Below are positions 23,266 through 37,142 of a stretch of 64,000 bases of DNA, piece after piece. The notes beneath the pieces are model-generated. The model was not told where the DNA came from and did not search any database. It was given only the letters and a program-made list of their open reading frames with translations. The DNA lies in assembly GCA_030760725.1 (NCBI GenBank), contig JASWHV010000001.1, positions 23,743,928 to 23,807,927 on the forward strand, given 5' to 3'. Both the position numbers and the translations under genes were made by a program. Numbering within the stretch: the stretch's first letter is position 1; each line of letters opens with the position of its first letter. This stretch comes from Neostapfia colusana (lineage: Eukaryota > Streptophyta > Magnoliopsida > Poales > Poaceae).

Positions 23266-24816
23266 ACTGCAAAAAGCAAATTTTTGAGGGAAGTCAAAAC
23301 TTGATCTCAGAAGTATGTGAAAGTATGTAAAACATGAACATGCTAAAACTTTGTGAAAGCATAACAATACATCATGTTTACACAGTCTTCTAAAGCCAAC
23401 ATAAACAATCCCCCTATTCTGTACAGAACCGCCTTTTCAGTACTTAACCCAGATTTTGATCTGTTTAGAAACATTTTCATATCTCAAGTTGAATACCAAA
23501 GTTAAAGTTAACTTCAGCATCTTTCCAACGAGTACTCTTATGCCCCTAGATCATTTCCGGATCAACAGCTATGGCCGTTCAAATTTGACAGAATTTTCTG
23601 GACAAAATTTGCCAGCATCTCCTTTGTATGTGGCTGTTTTCATCACAGTTTTACATACAATTGTAGTACAATTCTGAACAAACTATGAATTACAAAATCG
23701 TTGCAAGTTTCATAATATTTCCAACGGTGTATCATATGACCCTTAGAAATTTTTCTACAGACTGTGACGGCTAATTTACAGCAACATCCAGAGAAGATTG
23801 CAGCTGCTCTGTTTTCTGAACAGTTTGCATTTATCTGAACATTCAACCAAGTTGGTGTCGGATTTGGCTCTGGAGTTCTACAGAAAAGTTGTAGAGCACT
23901 TAATAACCTTTCCAGAACTGTATCAAACACCTCCATTGGGTCAAGCTAATCAGAGTTACGCTCTGTTAAAGCCCAGAAAAATTTCTGTCTGAACAGAGCA
24001 CTCTGTCTTTGAGACCAAAAGAAGCCTAACAAGTCTATTCTTTGAAACTTAGTTCAAATGAAGAGCTCAGTAACTAATATTTGCTTTATCACATCCATTT
24101 TTAGTTTGGAAGTTAGTCATGAATGATTTCTTCATAGGTAAGAATACTATCCAGTGTAGTACGGTGACGATGCACCGTAAGACATATGACGGTACTACGT
24201 TGCCTCACCAAAGAAAATCTAACCGGATTACACCGGCATATACGTATCCTTAGGTGGCTCTAAAATGTTCACTCGCAAACGTGTTCTACACGCACTAAGG
24301 TTTTCGTGGTTAGTACCTACATAAGCCACACTCAATCCTCAGGTTTGGCTGCACACCGAACCCGGTATCCATACAGTTCGTACACCCGGCTGTCATCACT
24401 CGCCCGGGTGTTCTCAAGCCAAACACGCCTTGAGCTACGTGTTCACGTTAATGACCACGTGACGGGGTCTCCCAAATTGCACCATGCACGCCAGGGACAG
24501 ACGTTGCTCGAATACCCCAAACGACATGAAGAGTCGTAGAGGATACTAAAGTGGGTCGGGTTACCTGCCAACCGTGAGGCTCCACCCTTCAGCTTGTGCG
24601 CACTGGTGGACAGCGCATACGTGCACCCCCAAGACATATACCGTCCCGAGATGCACGATTTTCCGACATAACAAATAAGTTAGGTTGCCACCTTCATATT
24701 ATGCTAATAATAGTCCTTATGTGGGCCTAGTACCGTTATCTCACCGTATCCTAAGTTTTTAACATAATATGATGCTCAATCCGTGCTCTGTCCCCAACGC
24801 AGCTCTGCTACCACGC
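23266..24816 (-). other. B untranslated leader and primer binding site
   Basis: Minus strand: LTR end CCCTCACA, GCG, then TGGTAGCAGAGC (24813 to 24802), one mismatch from the initiator-Met primer site. About 24700-24180 is strongly similar to the leader of D (42590-43100) and partly to that of E. The rest is AT-rich and ends in TTTGCTTTTTGCAG just before the gag ATG, like an intron 3' end. No orf0 is present. Confidence 0.85.
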
Positions 24817-27800
24817 TGTGAGGGACCACAGGACCTCGTTGGGTTGTGCCGTGTTATGCGGCACCCAACAGCACACGGGTCGATGAACACACATCATATT
24901 ACATAAATAGTTTAGCGGAAGCGTACCAGAATGTTTTACAAATAGTTATATCAGAGTAAACTACAGCCGAAGACTATCACTCACACGACTCATATCTAAA
25001 CTAGCAACAAAGAAACGGTCCAGCCCACGGACGTTTCTTACTAGCAACACGAAGACAATCTGCAGCGGCGAGGATGCTCTTTGAGTAAGCACTCGGAGGT
25101 TCCCGAGTCTCATCGGCAACCCTTCTCATAAGCATCGAGTCAATTACCTGCAAAACAACTCGGATAGCATCCGTGAGCATAACGCTCAGCAAGACTTAAC
25201 CGTCACCCTAAACATGGAACTCTAAGTGAGGTTATGAATCTAACATAGGATGGCATAAGCATAATTAAACTCGCCTAAAAGTGAATCCTTACTTTCAGGT
25301 ATTAATTGCAGCATTTTAAGTAACCCTGGGCACGCCACATCGGGAATCCACAATCAGACAAGAAACGCTTTCCCCCGATGTAAATTGCTCATGGCATAAA
25401 AGAATCGAGTTTGCACTAGCCTATTCATCAAGATCCAATACAAAGGTAGGATAATACTTCACATCAAAATGATTAGTTTCTTTCTCATGCAAGTTCTTAC
25501 TATGTTACGACTGTGAGAACAAGTATGTTCGGTCCATTCCGCGAGCGACGGTGATTCGAATCAATAACACCCGGACTACACGACACGTACGCCCGTACTC
25601 AACATTGCCTACAACAACCATCACTGACGTCGTACGTGGCAGCCTTTCCCCCATTTCACCCCCGTTGAATCGATCAAGTCACCCCGTACAGTAGCTACTC
25701 TCATGGTGCACCTACCGACATGAGATGTCATGAGAATATTCCCCACATACTGCACACCGGCCGTCCGCCTGAGGCGACCCGAAAAGTCCCAACGACAGCT
25801 TCCCGAGGTACATCGGTTTACTGGGTCCCATATAGCCAGCATGAGTCCGGTACACAACTCAAACTTGTTCAACAGGGCCGCATACGGATCGGTCCTTGAC
25901 CGACACGGACAGGTCTACAGCACCCAGGCCCCTATGTCTTGCTGCCCCTACAACCTTCCGGTCTCAACTTTTACTTGCTAATTCAATTATGAACCAATCC
26001 CCTATGCCCCTGTTGTTCCTGAAACTGTGAGTGGCATCTCACCACTCGACCTCTACCAAACCGTACTTAAGCATGGCAGTTCTACACGGTGAAAGACACC
26101 TACCCAATACTCCTTGGGTCATTTGGCTATGCAAGAGGAGTATCAAACACTAGACCTAATGCATAATTCATATCCTGACCGAAAGTGAATAGAAAACAAT
26201 AACTTAACAGCTGTTAAATGCAAACCGGAGCTTGCCTTTTATGCAGGGTAGTCGTATATAACAGTTAGTGTCCTTGCAGATCCACCCTTGATTCTCCGGA
26301 GCTTGATCCACTTCGAGGAATCGCTCCTTTGAATCCCCTTCGTTGGGGTTCCTACTGAAATGCATATGCATATGTTTTATAGAATGTGATGGAAAGAAGT
26401 TATAGACTTAATCTCTTAGGAACAGAGGTTGTGTGGAAAAGCCAAGCATGGCTTGGTTTGCCTCTGTTGTGCAAAGAACAGAAATAAACTAAATTGACCT
26501 TAAGGCTTTAGCTATACACTAATCATTTTCCATAATGAACATAATAGATAATCTGAAAAGATTTGAGTGCAACTGAAGAACAAGAACTCCAATGGCCTCA
26601 AAACTTTTACAGCAGGTTCTATACTACCTAAGTATTTAGCTTGCTAAATTGCAGCTAATGTAGAGTCATATTGTGTTATTCATAATTCTCATAATGTCTC
26701 TTATGTATTTTCACATATACATAAGTATGGTGAATTAGAACAGGGAGTTCTACAGTTCAACCTGGGCTGATAATTTACATGTGAGTTCTTCGTAACATGA
26801 AAGTAATCTGATCCAAAATACAGTTCTTTTACTTGGGTAGTTCTCCCAGTATAATTCTTTAAGCATTTGTACCCTAAAGAATTAATTCTGAAGTAATAAG
26901 CATTTTCATGCCCAATTAAGTGAACTACAATTCCATGTATTTCTCAGAGAGCTTGCCTAAATTTTCATATGATTTTTAGAACTATGAACTGCTCAGAATA
27001 GATTTTTGAAGTGGGAAACATTTTCTGAAAATGTTTCTGGACTCTTATGAACACAGTAGTTTATATTTAGCAAATTCCTATACAAATGTGCTTCAAATGA
27101 TCTGAAATTTTGCTAGTAGGTCAATACTATGCTAAAGAATATTCTGGCAAAATTTGGAGATTTTTTGATAAACCAAACTCCCTCAATAATTCTTTTTCCG
27201 AAAACCTTCAAAGAATTTTTCCAGAATATAATATTGACTTTCATACAAAACTGAGTTCATATTTGGATAGAACTCGGAAAGATGAACCCAACTCAATTGG
27301 AATCACTCAATTTGGAGTTTTCTACCAGGAGATATGAATTTCCAAAGATTGAGCCAACTCTGGAATTGTTTTCCTACATAAATTATGGCTGGACCCACTG
27401 TTTTGAATCCCAGCCAATAGAAACGAAGCCACACTGGGGCCACGGGGTTTTGCGCGCCAGCACACGGGATCCCGGCCACACCCGATCCCGGATTTGAATT
27501 CTGAGCTGCTGACAGCCAGGGCCCACGCTTCGTCTTCTCCCTCCGACTCATCTCTCGCGCCCGCGCGCTCCCCTTTGCCGGAGCAACCGGAAGCTCGCCG
27601 GACCGGCATTCCCGGCCACTATCCGAATCCGGACTCGCCGCCAGGGGGTTTAGGGCACCAAGGAACACGTTGGTGGGGTCTGCTTGGGCTGCCGGCGGCC
27701 GGAAAATGGCCGGCGACGTGTAACTGCCTCTGTGGTGGTTCGGCAGCGTCGCCCGAGGTCTCTAGCCCTCCAAGACCTGTGCCGTCGAGCCCTACAGCAC

Positions 27801-29140
27801 CAGCGCACCTCTAGGAAGGTCGGCACGACCTTAAAGTAGCTCGAGAATGGCTGTAAATGGGTTATCCTCGTGCGACCGAATGGGTCCGCCATGAACAACT
27901 CAAGAAGAGCTCGAATTCCGTTGGTCTGAGACGTTTTCGTGCTATGGATGCAAAAGGGAAAGTGATCGCCGGCTAATCCAGATGCTACGTGCAATGTTTG
28001 ATGACCTGCAGAGGATTGGAGAGGGGAAATTTTGAGGAACGGTACCGGGAGCTCGCAGTGAAGCCGTCGGGACAAATTCTTCAAATTGGCCGTCGATGCT
28101 TCACGGAACGGCCGGAGCTTTGGCTGAGAGCAGCACCGAACCAGCGCGCGTCCGTAGATGTGATCGCTCGGCCGTAAAACCCCCTGTGGAGGGCTGTCCA
28201 CGAGCGCCCGATCACATTCTTGAGCTAGGTCGCCGCGGCGGCGTTTGTTCTCGGGCAACGGAGGCCATAGCTTTCTTGCTTTCGGTTCAGGGAGGTAGAG
28301 GCCAAGCTCGCGGTGATGTTGAGTAGCTCGGAGGAAGGATGAGCGCTGTGGTTTTGCCGTTTCTTTGATCGGACCGAGAGGCGGAGGGAGGAGCTCGGGT
28401 TGCTCGGCGTTCTCGCGAGAGAGGAAGGCAAATGAGCTTTGCTTCGGCCAGGGGGGTGATCAAGCCGCTGAACCGCCTCTGTGCGCCATGCGTGGGGGAA
28501 GGAAGCAGCTGGTGGCGCTGCCGAGCCTCCCAGTGGCTTCACGGTTGGAGCTGCTCGTGGCTCACGCGCTGTTCGATGAATTTTCCCACTGAGGCTTAGA
28601 CTTAGGGTGCAAGGCCACCTCTTTAGCTCTATGACCTGTGGGTCCCACTCCACATGTACATCCCAAATATCTTCTCAAGCTGATCCTCACAATTCCCAGA
28701 ATTCTAAGTTTAGAAAGGGTGGCTAGAATTTGAATTCTTCAAATTCAGTTTGGATTTGCAAGACAAAATCTGAATTTGGTTAGAATTCGCAAATGCTCCT
28801 CTTTAACTCCTTTTTGAGCTCACCCTACAATTGATAAGTTTGTGATAGAACTATTTCCTATAAACCCAACTATAGGGCTGTATGTTTATTCAAAGTTTTT
28901 GGTCACCACATGTGTGAACTTTGAATTTCAAATCTGATGTTTAAACTTACATGCAAAGAGGTATTTAACTCCTTATTGGTTCAACACTTTTAAATAAAAA
29001 TGTGAGCCTCATTTTGGATGGTCATCCATGTATTACTTTGCATGAAGAAAAGTTTTAGCAATCCCATTTTTCATGTCTTTGCCACACATATGAACTCAAA
29101 CCTTAGTTTTTATTCATACACATTTTTTGGGACTTTTACA
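24817..29140 (-). mobile_element. 5' LTR of B (4,324 bp)
   Basis: Same layout as the 3' LTR: start TGTAAAAGTCCC at 29140 (minus), GTGGGTCCCAC at 28638-28648, GC-rich block, LTR exon ending at a GCAAGC donor (26236/26235), hairpin, acceptor, and end CCCTCACA at 24817. A 1-bp difference breaks the long GC-rich open frame present in the 3' LTR, so that frame is not conserved. Confidence 0.92.
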
Positions 29141-29296
29141 GAGGGGGGGGACTTGGCGACTTGGCAGCAAAGAAGGGGGCTTGGCAGCAGGGGGGACGAC
29201 CAAAAGGGAGAGGGGTGCGGACAGGGGGTGGGGGTTATATTTATAAGGGGGAAAAAGAGTCCTCGGGGTGGAAAAAAAGAGTCCTAGCAAGATGGG
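29141..29296 (-). mobile_element. A1 5' LTR slice between B and the C-family LTR (copy 1)
   Basis: Begins with target duplication GAGGG, then matches 2690-2840 of the A LTR (ACTTGGCGACTTGGCAGCA, TATATTTATAAGGG, two AGAGTCCTA units). It is the continuation of the A1 5' LTR interrupted by B. It is itself cut at 29296 by a C-family LTR, with ATGGG as the likely 5-bp target. Confidence 0.9.
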
Positions 29297-29872
29297 TGTA
29301 AAGGTCCCAAAATGTGAATACAAAGAAACTCTTGTTTGCAAAAGTTGGTTTCATATGTATGAAAAATGAGACTTGTTAAAGCCTTTTCCACATGTGATAA
29401 CACGCATGAGAGCTTTCTTCACACAAGTCAAATGATTATTTGAAAACTTGGAACCCAAGGAGGATTTGAAACCAAGGTGGGAAGTTCCCATATGTGTGAG
29501 AAAGCTAAATTCAGATTTGGAACAAACTTGTTCAACTCAAAAATTCAAATGAGAGCAACACAATGAATTTCAAAACTGTTGTGCTAAAAATCTCATTTGC
29601 AGCAGCCAAATTTAGATTCAGATTTCATATTTGAATTCCTTAGGTCCAAAATAGTGGGTATGCAAAGTTTCATGAATTGTTGAAATGTTTTGCAACTCAT
29701 TTTCCAAAATGTATGTTAAATAGCAAAGAATTGAAATAGCCATTTGAATTTGGATGAAACTTGCCCAATTGTCCAAATGCACATCAGATTTGAATTTCCA
29801 CAATTGAATTCCACTATATTCAAACTTTGGGAGATATTTTGAAGAGGGATAAGAAGGGGCTAGGACCCACAT
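29297..29872 (+). mobile_element. C-family LTR, first 576 bp (copy 1)
   Basis: Starts TGTAAAGGTCCC, the reverse complement of the right end of the solo LTR at 9292. It stops abruptly at the duplication junction. A minus-strand open frame from B protease crosses the junction and continues about 85 codons into this LTR as a chance fusion. No gene. Confidence 0.9.
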
Positions 29873-31266
29873 AATCAGCGATGTCGGGTATATTTTTCTG
29901 CCCAAACACAAAGCTGCTCGGGACACAATCTGATTGGCAGAGATATTTCCTCCTGGTGAACGTATAAGAAAACTCGTTGTGGGAGTATTGGTGGATAATT
30001 GGTGCTGATCCACGCATGTTTTGCTGATAAAATTGTGGGTTGCACCGGAATCAAAAAGTACGAGCACGGGCACGTCTTTGAGAGTGAACATGCCCGCTAA
30101 CACCGGTGCTCCCTCTGGGACATCCTCAATAGCAAGGTGTTGCACACTCCCGGATTGCAATGCTGTTATGTTAACTTGAGCAGGTGGCGGCATCCCACCT
30201 GATGAGGATGGTTGTCTGCTGTTCAACAACTTCTCTCGGCATTCCTGCCTAAAATGCCCTGAACGGTGGCAATAAGAACATGGAGGTTTCCCGGGTTCTT
30301 CGTTGACTTGTGGTTGAGAAGTTGATGTACTTGGTTGCAGCGATGATGTGACAGGTGTCCTTCGTTGCTGCGGCAAAGGTGTTGCTTCAAGACATGATTC
30401 TTGAGCAGGAAATCCATACGGAGTTGATCTCTCTGGTGCTTGCCATCTTTCCTCGGATGGTGTGTGATACACCACACGGTATTTGCGAGGAACAACTGGT
30501 GTGTCTTCTTGCACATCATTCCGGTTCCTCTTCTCCGCTTGACACTCAAGTGTCGCTTGTTCTTGCAGTAGAGCCGCACTGATCAACTCGGTGTAACTGC
30601 CTTGATTGAACAAAACCAACTTGTCTTTTAATATGGCACTCAAGCCATAGAAAAAGTAGTCACACATTGCAGCTTCGCTCGTCGCATAAGCAGGAGCATA
30701 TTGTGCCAAAAGGTTGAACCGTTTGACATAATCGAGGACACTCATGTCCCCTGCTTCAAGTTCCTAAATTCTTGCTGTTGGGCCTTGATAAAACCCATAG
30801 GAATGTGACGAGCACGGAATGCTTCACGAAATTCCGTCCATTCCACTTGATGGCCTTCCGGAACGGTGGCAAGATAAGCGAACCACCAATTTCCAGCGGC
30901 TCCATGGAGCTGTTGAGCTGCAAATAATGTCTTCGGATATTTGTCGCACTCAAACACTCCAAACTTGGACTCCATAACTCGTAGCCACTGATCAGCTTCC
31001 ACTGGTTCATTGGCTTCTGTGAAAATTGGCGGTTGTGTCGCCATGAAGTCCAAATAGGCGTTCCGAGGTTGAACGTCCTGTTGTGCACGTTGGAGTAAAC
31101 CTTGTTGTACCAAGGCTTGGAGTAGTTTGGTGTTCTCTTGACTTGACTCGACCATCTAAGCCATGACATCCGCCCATACCGTTAATGGCGGTGCCCCTGG
31201 TGGAGTCGGGTCATCACCGTCTCGGCGAGAACTTTCAGCCCTACTCGGAGAATGAGTACGCACCAT
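29873..31266 (-). pseudogene. Duplicated gag and partial protease of B
   Basis: Same minus-strand gag as 23265-21871: MVRTHSPSRAESSRR at 31266, the shared TAG at 31158-31156, capsid region, CCHC knuckle and protease DSG (LFDSGATHNFIS). It is truncated at the duplication junction. A base is missing near 30745 (four C instead of five), adding a frameshift not present in copy 1. The splice-acceptor-like CAG before the ATG is changed to CCG here. No pol follows, so this is an orphan fragment. Confidence 0.92.
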
Positions 31267-32819
31267 ACGGCAAAAAGCAAATTTTTGAGGGAAGTCAAAA
31301 CTTGATCTCAGAAGTATGTGAAAGTATGTAAAACATGAACATGCTAAAACTTTGTGAAAGCATAACAATACTTCATGTTTACACATTCTTCTAAAGCCAA
31401 CATAAACAATCCCCCTATTCTGTACAGAACCGCCTTTTCGGTACTTAACCCAGATTTTGATCTGTTTAGAAACATTTTCATATCTCAAGTTGAATACCAA
31501 AGTTAAAGTTAACTTCAGCATCTTTCTAACGAGTACTCTTATGCCCCTAGATCATTTCCGGATCAATAGCTATGGCTGTTCAAATTTGACAGAATTTTCT
31601 GGACAAAATTTGCCAGCATCTCCTTTGTATGTGGCTGTTTTCATCACAGTTTTACATACAATTGTAGTACAATTCTGAACAAACTATGAATTACAAAATC
31701 GTTGCAAGTTTCATAATATTTCCAACGGTGTATCATATGACCCTTAGAAATTTTTCTACAGACTGTGACGGCTAATTTACAGCAACATCCAGAGAAGTTT
31801 GCAGCTGCTCTGTTTTCTGAACAGTTTGCATTCATCTGGACATTCAACCAAGTTGGTGTCGGATTTGGCTCTGGAGTTCTACAGAAAAGTTGTAGAGCAC
31901 TTAATAACCTTTACAGAACTGTATCAAACACCTCCATTGGGTCAAGCTAATCAGAGTTACGCTCTGTTAAAGCCCAGAAAAATTTCTGTCTGAACAGAGC
32001 ACTCTGTCTTTGAGATCAAAAGAAGCCTAACAAGTCTATTCTTTGAAACTTAGTTCAAATGAAGAGCTCAGTAACTAATATGTGCTTTATCACATCCATT
32101 TTTAGTTTGGAAGTTAGTCATGAATGATTTCTTCATAGGTAAGAATACTATCCAGTGTAGTACGGTGACGATGCACCGTAAGACATATGACGGTACAACG
32201 TTGCCTCACCAAAGAAAAACCTAACCGGATTACACCGGCATATACGTATCCTTAGGTGGCTCTAAAACGGTCACTCGCAAACGTGTTCTACACGCACTAA
32301 GGTTTTCGTGGTTAGTACCTACATAAGCCACACTCAATCCTCAGGTTCGGCTGCACACCGAACCCGGTATCCATACAGTTCGTACATCCGGCTGTCATCA
32401 CTCGCCCGGGTGTTCTCAAGCCAAACACGCCTTGAGCTATGTGTTCACGTTACTGACCACGTGACGGGGTCTCCCAAATTGCACCATGCGCGCCAGGGAC
32501 AGACGTTGCTCGAATACCCCAAACGACATGAAGAGTCATAGAGGATACTAAAGTGGGTCGGGTTACCTGCCAACCGTGAGGCTCCACCCTTCAGCTTGTG
32601 CGCACTGGTGGACAGCGCATACGTGCAACCCCCAAGACATATACCGTCTCGAGATGCACGATTTTCCGACATAACAAATAAGTTAGGTTGCCACCTTCAT
32701 ATTATGCTAATAATAGTCCTTATGTGGGCCTAGTACCGTTATCTCACCGTATCCTAAGTTTTTAACATAATATGATGCTCAATCCGTGCTCTGTCCCTAA
32801 CGCAGCTCTGCTACCATGC
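31267..32819 (-). other. Duplicated B leader and primer binding site
   Basis: Copy of 23266-24816 with about 1% differences. The primer-site sequence before the LTR end is retained. No gene. Confidence 0.88.
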
Positions 32820-35800
32820 TGTGAGGGACCACAGGACCTCGTTGGGTGGTGCCGTGTTATGCGGCACCCAACAGCACACGGGTCGATGAACACACATCAT
32901 ATTAAATAAATAGTTTAGCAGAAGCGTACCAGAATGTTTTACAAATAGTTATATCAGAGTAAACTACAGCCGAAGACTATCACTCACACGACTCATATCT
33001 AAACTAGCAACAAAGAAACGGTCCAGCCCGCGGACGTTTCTTACTAGCAACACGAAGACAATCTGCAGCGGCGAGGATGCTCTTTGAGTAAGCACTCGGA
33101 GGTTCCCGAGTCTCATCGGCACCCCTTCTCATAAGCATCGAGTCAATTACCTGCAAAACAACTCGGATAGCATCCGTGAGCATAACGCTCAGCAAGACTT
33201 AACCGTCACCCTAAACATGGAACTCTAAGTGAGGTTATGAATCTAACATAGGATGGCATAAGCATAATTAAACTCGCCTAAAAGTGAATCCTTACTTTCA
33301 GGTATTAGTTTCAGCATTTTAAGTAACCCTGGGCACGCCACATCGGGAATCCACAATCAGACAAGAAACGCTTTCCCCCGATGTAAATTGCTCATGGCAT
33401 AAAAGAATCGAGTTTGCACTAGCCTATTCATCAAGATCCAATACAAAGGTAGGATAATACTTCACATCAAAATGATTAGTTTCTTTCTCATGCAAGTTCT
33501 TACTACGTTACGACTGTGAGAACAAGTATGTTCGGTCCATTCCGCGAGCGACGGTGATTCGAATCAATAACACCCGGACTACACGACACGTACGCCCGTA
33601 CTCGACATTGCCTACAACAACCATCACTGACGTCGTACGTGGCAGCCTTTCCCCCATTTCACCCCCGTTGAATCGATCAAGTCACCCCGTACAGTAGCTA
33701 CTCTCATGGTGCACCTACCGACATGAGATGTCATGAGAATATTCCCCACATACTGCACACCGGCCGTCCGCCCGAGGCGACCCGAAAAGTCCCAACGACA
33801 GCTTCCCGAGGTACATCGGTTTACTGGGTCCCATATAGCCAGCATGAGTCCGGTACACAACTCAAACTTGTTCAACAGGGCCGCATACGGATCGGTCCTT
33901 GACCGACACGGACAGGTCTACAGCACCCAGGCCCCTATGTCTTGCTTCCCCTACAACCTTCCGGTCTCAACTTTTACTTGCTAATTCAATTATGAACCAA
34001 TCCCCTATGCCCCTGTTGTTCCTGAAACTGCGAGTAGCATCTCACCACTCGACCTCTACCGAACCGTACTTAAGCATGGCAGTTCTACACGGTGAAAGAC
34101 ACCTACCCAATACTCCTTGGGTCATTTGGCTATGCAAGAGGAGTATCAAACACTAGACCTAATGCATAATTCATATCCTGACCGAAAGTGAATACAGAAC
34201 AATAACTTAACAGCTGTTAAATGCAAACCGGAGCTTGCCTTTTTTGCAGGGTAGTCGTATATAACAGTTAGTGTCCTTGCAGATCCACCCTTGATTCTCC
34301 GGAGCTTGATCCACTTCGATGAATCGCTCCTTCGAATCCCCTTCGTTGGGGTTCCTACTGAAATGCATATGCATATGTTTTATAGAATGTGATGGAAAGA
34401 AGTTATAGACATAATCTCTTAGGAACAGAGGTTGTGTGGAAAAGCCAAGCATGGCTTGGTTTGCCTCTGTTGTGCAAAGAACAGAAATAAACTAAATTGA
34501 CCTTAAGGCGTTAGCTATACACTAATCATTTTCCATAATGAACATAATAGATAAGCTGAAAAGATTTGAGTGCAACTGAAGAACAAGAACTCCAATGGCC
34601 TCAAAACTTTTACAGCAGGTTCTATACTACCTAAGTATTTAGCTTGCTAAATTGCAGCTAATGTAGAGTCATATTGTGTTCTTCATAATTCTCATAATGT
34701 CTCTTATGTATTTTCACATATACATAAGTATGGTGAATAAGAACAGGGAGTTCTACAGTTCAACCTGGGCTGATAATTTACATGTGAGTTCTTCGTAACA
34801 TGAAAGTAATCTGATCCAAAATTAAGTTCTTTTACATGGGTAGTTCTCCCAGTATAATTCTTTAAGCATTTGTACCCTAAAGAATTAATTCTGAAGTAAT
34901 AAGCATTTTCATGCCTAATTAAGTGAACTACATTTCCATGTATGTCTCAGAGAGCTTGCCTAAATTTTCATATGATTTTTAGAACTATGAACTGCTCAGA
35001 ATAGATTTTTGAAGTGGGAAACATTTTCTGAAAATGTTTCTGGACTCTTATGAACACAGTAGTTTATATTTAGCAAATTCCTATACAAATGTGCTTCAAA
35101 TGATCTGAAATTTTGCTAGAAGGTCAATACTACGCTAAAGAATATTCTGGCAAAATTTGGAGATTTTTTGATAAACCAAACTCCCTCAATAATTCTTTTT
35201 CAAAAACCTTCAAAGAATTTTTCCAGAATATAATATTGACTTTCATACAAAACTGAGTTCATATTTGGATAGAACTCGGAAAGATGAACCGAATTCAATT
35301 GGAATCACTCAATTTGGAGTTTTCTACCAGGAGATATGAATTTCCAAAGATTGAGCCAACTCTGGAATTGTTTTCCTACAGAAATTACGGCAGGACCCAC
35401 TGTTTTGAATCCCAGCCAATAGAAACGAAGCCACACTGGGGCCACGGGGTTTTGCGCGCCAGCACACAGGATCCCGGCCACACCCGATCCCGGATTTGAA
35501 TTCTGAGCTGCTGACAGCCAGGGCCCACGCTTCGTCTTCTCCCTCCGGCTCCTCTCTCGCGCCCGCGCGCTCCCCTTTGCCGGAGCAACCGGAAGCTCGC
35601 CGGACCGGCATTCCCGGCCACTATCCGAATCCGGACTCGCCGCCAGGGGGTTTAGGGTACCGAGGAACACGGTGGTGGGGTCTGCTTGGGCTGCCGGCGG
35701 CCGGAAAATGGCCGGCGACATGTAACTGCCTCTGTGGTGGTTCGGCAGCGTCGCCCGAGGTCTCTAGCCCTCCAAGACCTGTGCCGTGGAGCCCTTCAGC

Positions 35801-37142
35801 ACCAGTGCACCTCTAGGAAGGTCGGCACGACCTTAAAGTAGCTCTAGAATGGCTGTAAATGGGTTGTCTTCGTGCGACCGAATGGGTCCGCCATGAACAA
35901 CTCAAGAAGAGCTCGAATTCCGTTGGTCTGAGACGTTTTCGTGCTATGGATGCAAAAGGGAAAGTGATCGCCGGCTAATCCAGATGCTACGTGCAATGTT
36001 TGATGACCTGCAGAGGATTGGAGAGGGGAAATTTTGAGGAACGGTACCGGGAGCTCACAGTGAAGCCGTCGGGACAAATTCTTCAAATTGGCCGTCGATG
36101 CTTCACGGAACGGCCGGAGCTTTGGCTGAGAGCAGCACCGAACCAGCGCGCGTCCGTAGATGTGATCGCTCGGCCGTAAAACCCCCTGTGGAGGGCTGTC
36201 CACGAGCGCCCGATCACATTCTTGAGCTAGGTCGCCGCGGCGGCGTTTGTTCTCGGGCAACGGAGGCCATAGCTTTCTTGCTTTCGGTTCAGGGAGGTAG
36301 AGGCCGAGCTCGCGGTGATGTTGAGTAGCTCGGAGGAAGGATGAGCGCTGTGGTTTTGCCGTTTCTTTGATCGGACCGAGAGGCGGAGGGAGGAGCTCGG
36401 GTTGCTCGGCGTTCTCGCGAGAGAGGAAGGCAAATGAGCTTTGCTTCAGCCAGGGGGGTGATCAGGCCGCTGAACCGCCTCTGGGCACCATGCGTGGGGG
36501 AAGGAAGCAGCTGGTGGCGCTGCCGAGCCTCCCAGTGGCTTCACGGTTGGAGCTGCTCGTGGCTCACGCGCTGTTCGATGAATTTTCCCACTGAGGCTTA
36601 GACTTAGGGTGCAAGGCCACCTCTTTAGCTCTATGACCTGTGGGTCCCACTCCACATGTACCTCCCAAATATCTTCTCAAGCTGATCCTCACAATTCCCA
36701 GAATTCTAAGTTTAAAAAGGGTGGCTAGAATTTGAATTCTTCAAATTCAGTTTGGATTTGCAAGATAAAATCTGAATTTGGTTAGAATTCGCAAATGCTC
36801 CTCTTTAACTCCTTTTTGAGCTCACCCTACAATTGATAAGTTTGTGATAGAACTATTTCCTATAAACCCAACTATAGGGCTGTATGTTTATTCAAAGTTT
36901 TTGGTCACCACATGTGTGAACTTTGAATTTCAAATCTGATGTTTAAACTTACATGCAAAGAGGTATTTAACTCCTTATTGGTTCAACACTTTTAAATAAA
37001 AATGTGAGCCTCATTTTGGATGGTCATCCATGTATTACTTTGCATGAAGAAAAGTTTTAGCAAGTCCCATTTTTCATGTCTTTGCCACACATATGAACTC
37101 AAACCTTAGTTTTTATTCATACACATTTTTGGGACTTTTACA
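32820..37142 (-). mobile_element. Third LTR of B (duplicate of the 5' LTR)
   Basis: 4,323 bp, a copy of 24817-29140. It keeps an open minus-strand frame through the LTR exon (about 34356-34244, ENQGWICKDTNCYIRL) into the GCAAGC donor. GTGGGTCCCAC is kept near 36641. It explains why B appears to have three LTRs. Confidence 0.92.

Larger units (their letters stand above)
14405..29140 (-). mobile_element. Complete LTR retrotransposon B (Ty3/gypsy chromovirus, Tekay/Del-like)
   Basis: A 14.7-kb minus-strand element with LTRs 14405-18734 and 24817-29140. They are bounded by TGTGAGGG and ACTTTTACA on the plus strand. Perfect 5-bp target duplications GAGGG lie at 14400-14404 and 29141-29145, and both flanks are A1 LTR, so B inserted there. 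Domain order on the minus strand is gag, protease, RT, RNase H, integrase, chromodomain. The LTRs differ by about 4% in a 420-bp sample, so B is younger than A1 and older than E. All coding regions carry disabling lesions. Confidence 0.93.
21871..29872. repeat. Tandem duplication, copy 1 (8,002 bp)
   Basis: This block is repeated head to tail as 29873-37874, offset 8,002-8,003 bp with only a few 1-bp indels and about 1% mismatch in samples. It starts inside B protease and ends 576 bp into the C-family LTR. The junction at 29872/29873 joins LTR sequence (ACCCACAT) to protease sequence (AATCAGCG) with about one base of microhomology. Confidence 0.93.

Noticed and set aside
25001..25192. Minus-strand 63-codon frame in B LTR at the exon b position
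   Set aside because: It includes the acceptor and continues downstream, but joining it to the upstream LTR exon needs a different phase from A, D and E. I therefore did not claim B encodes the same split peptide.
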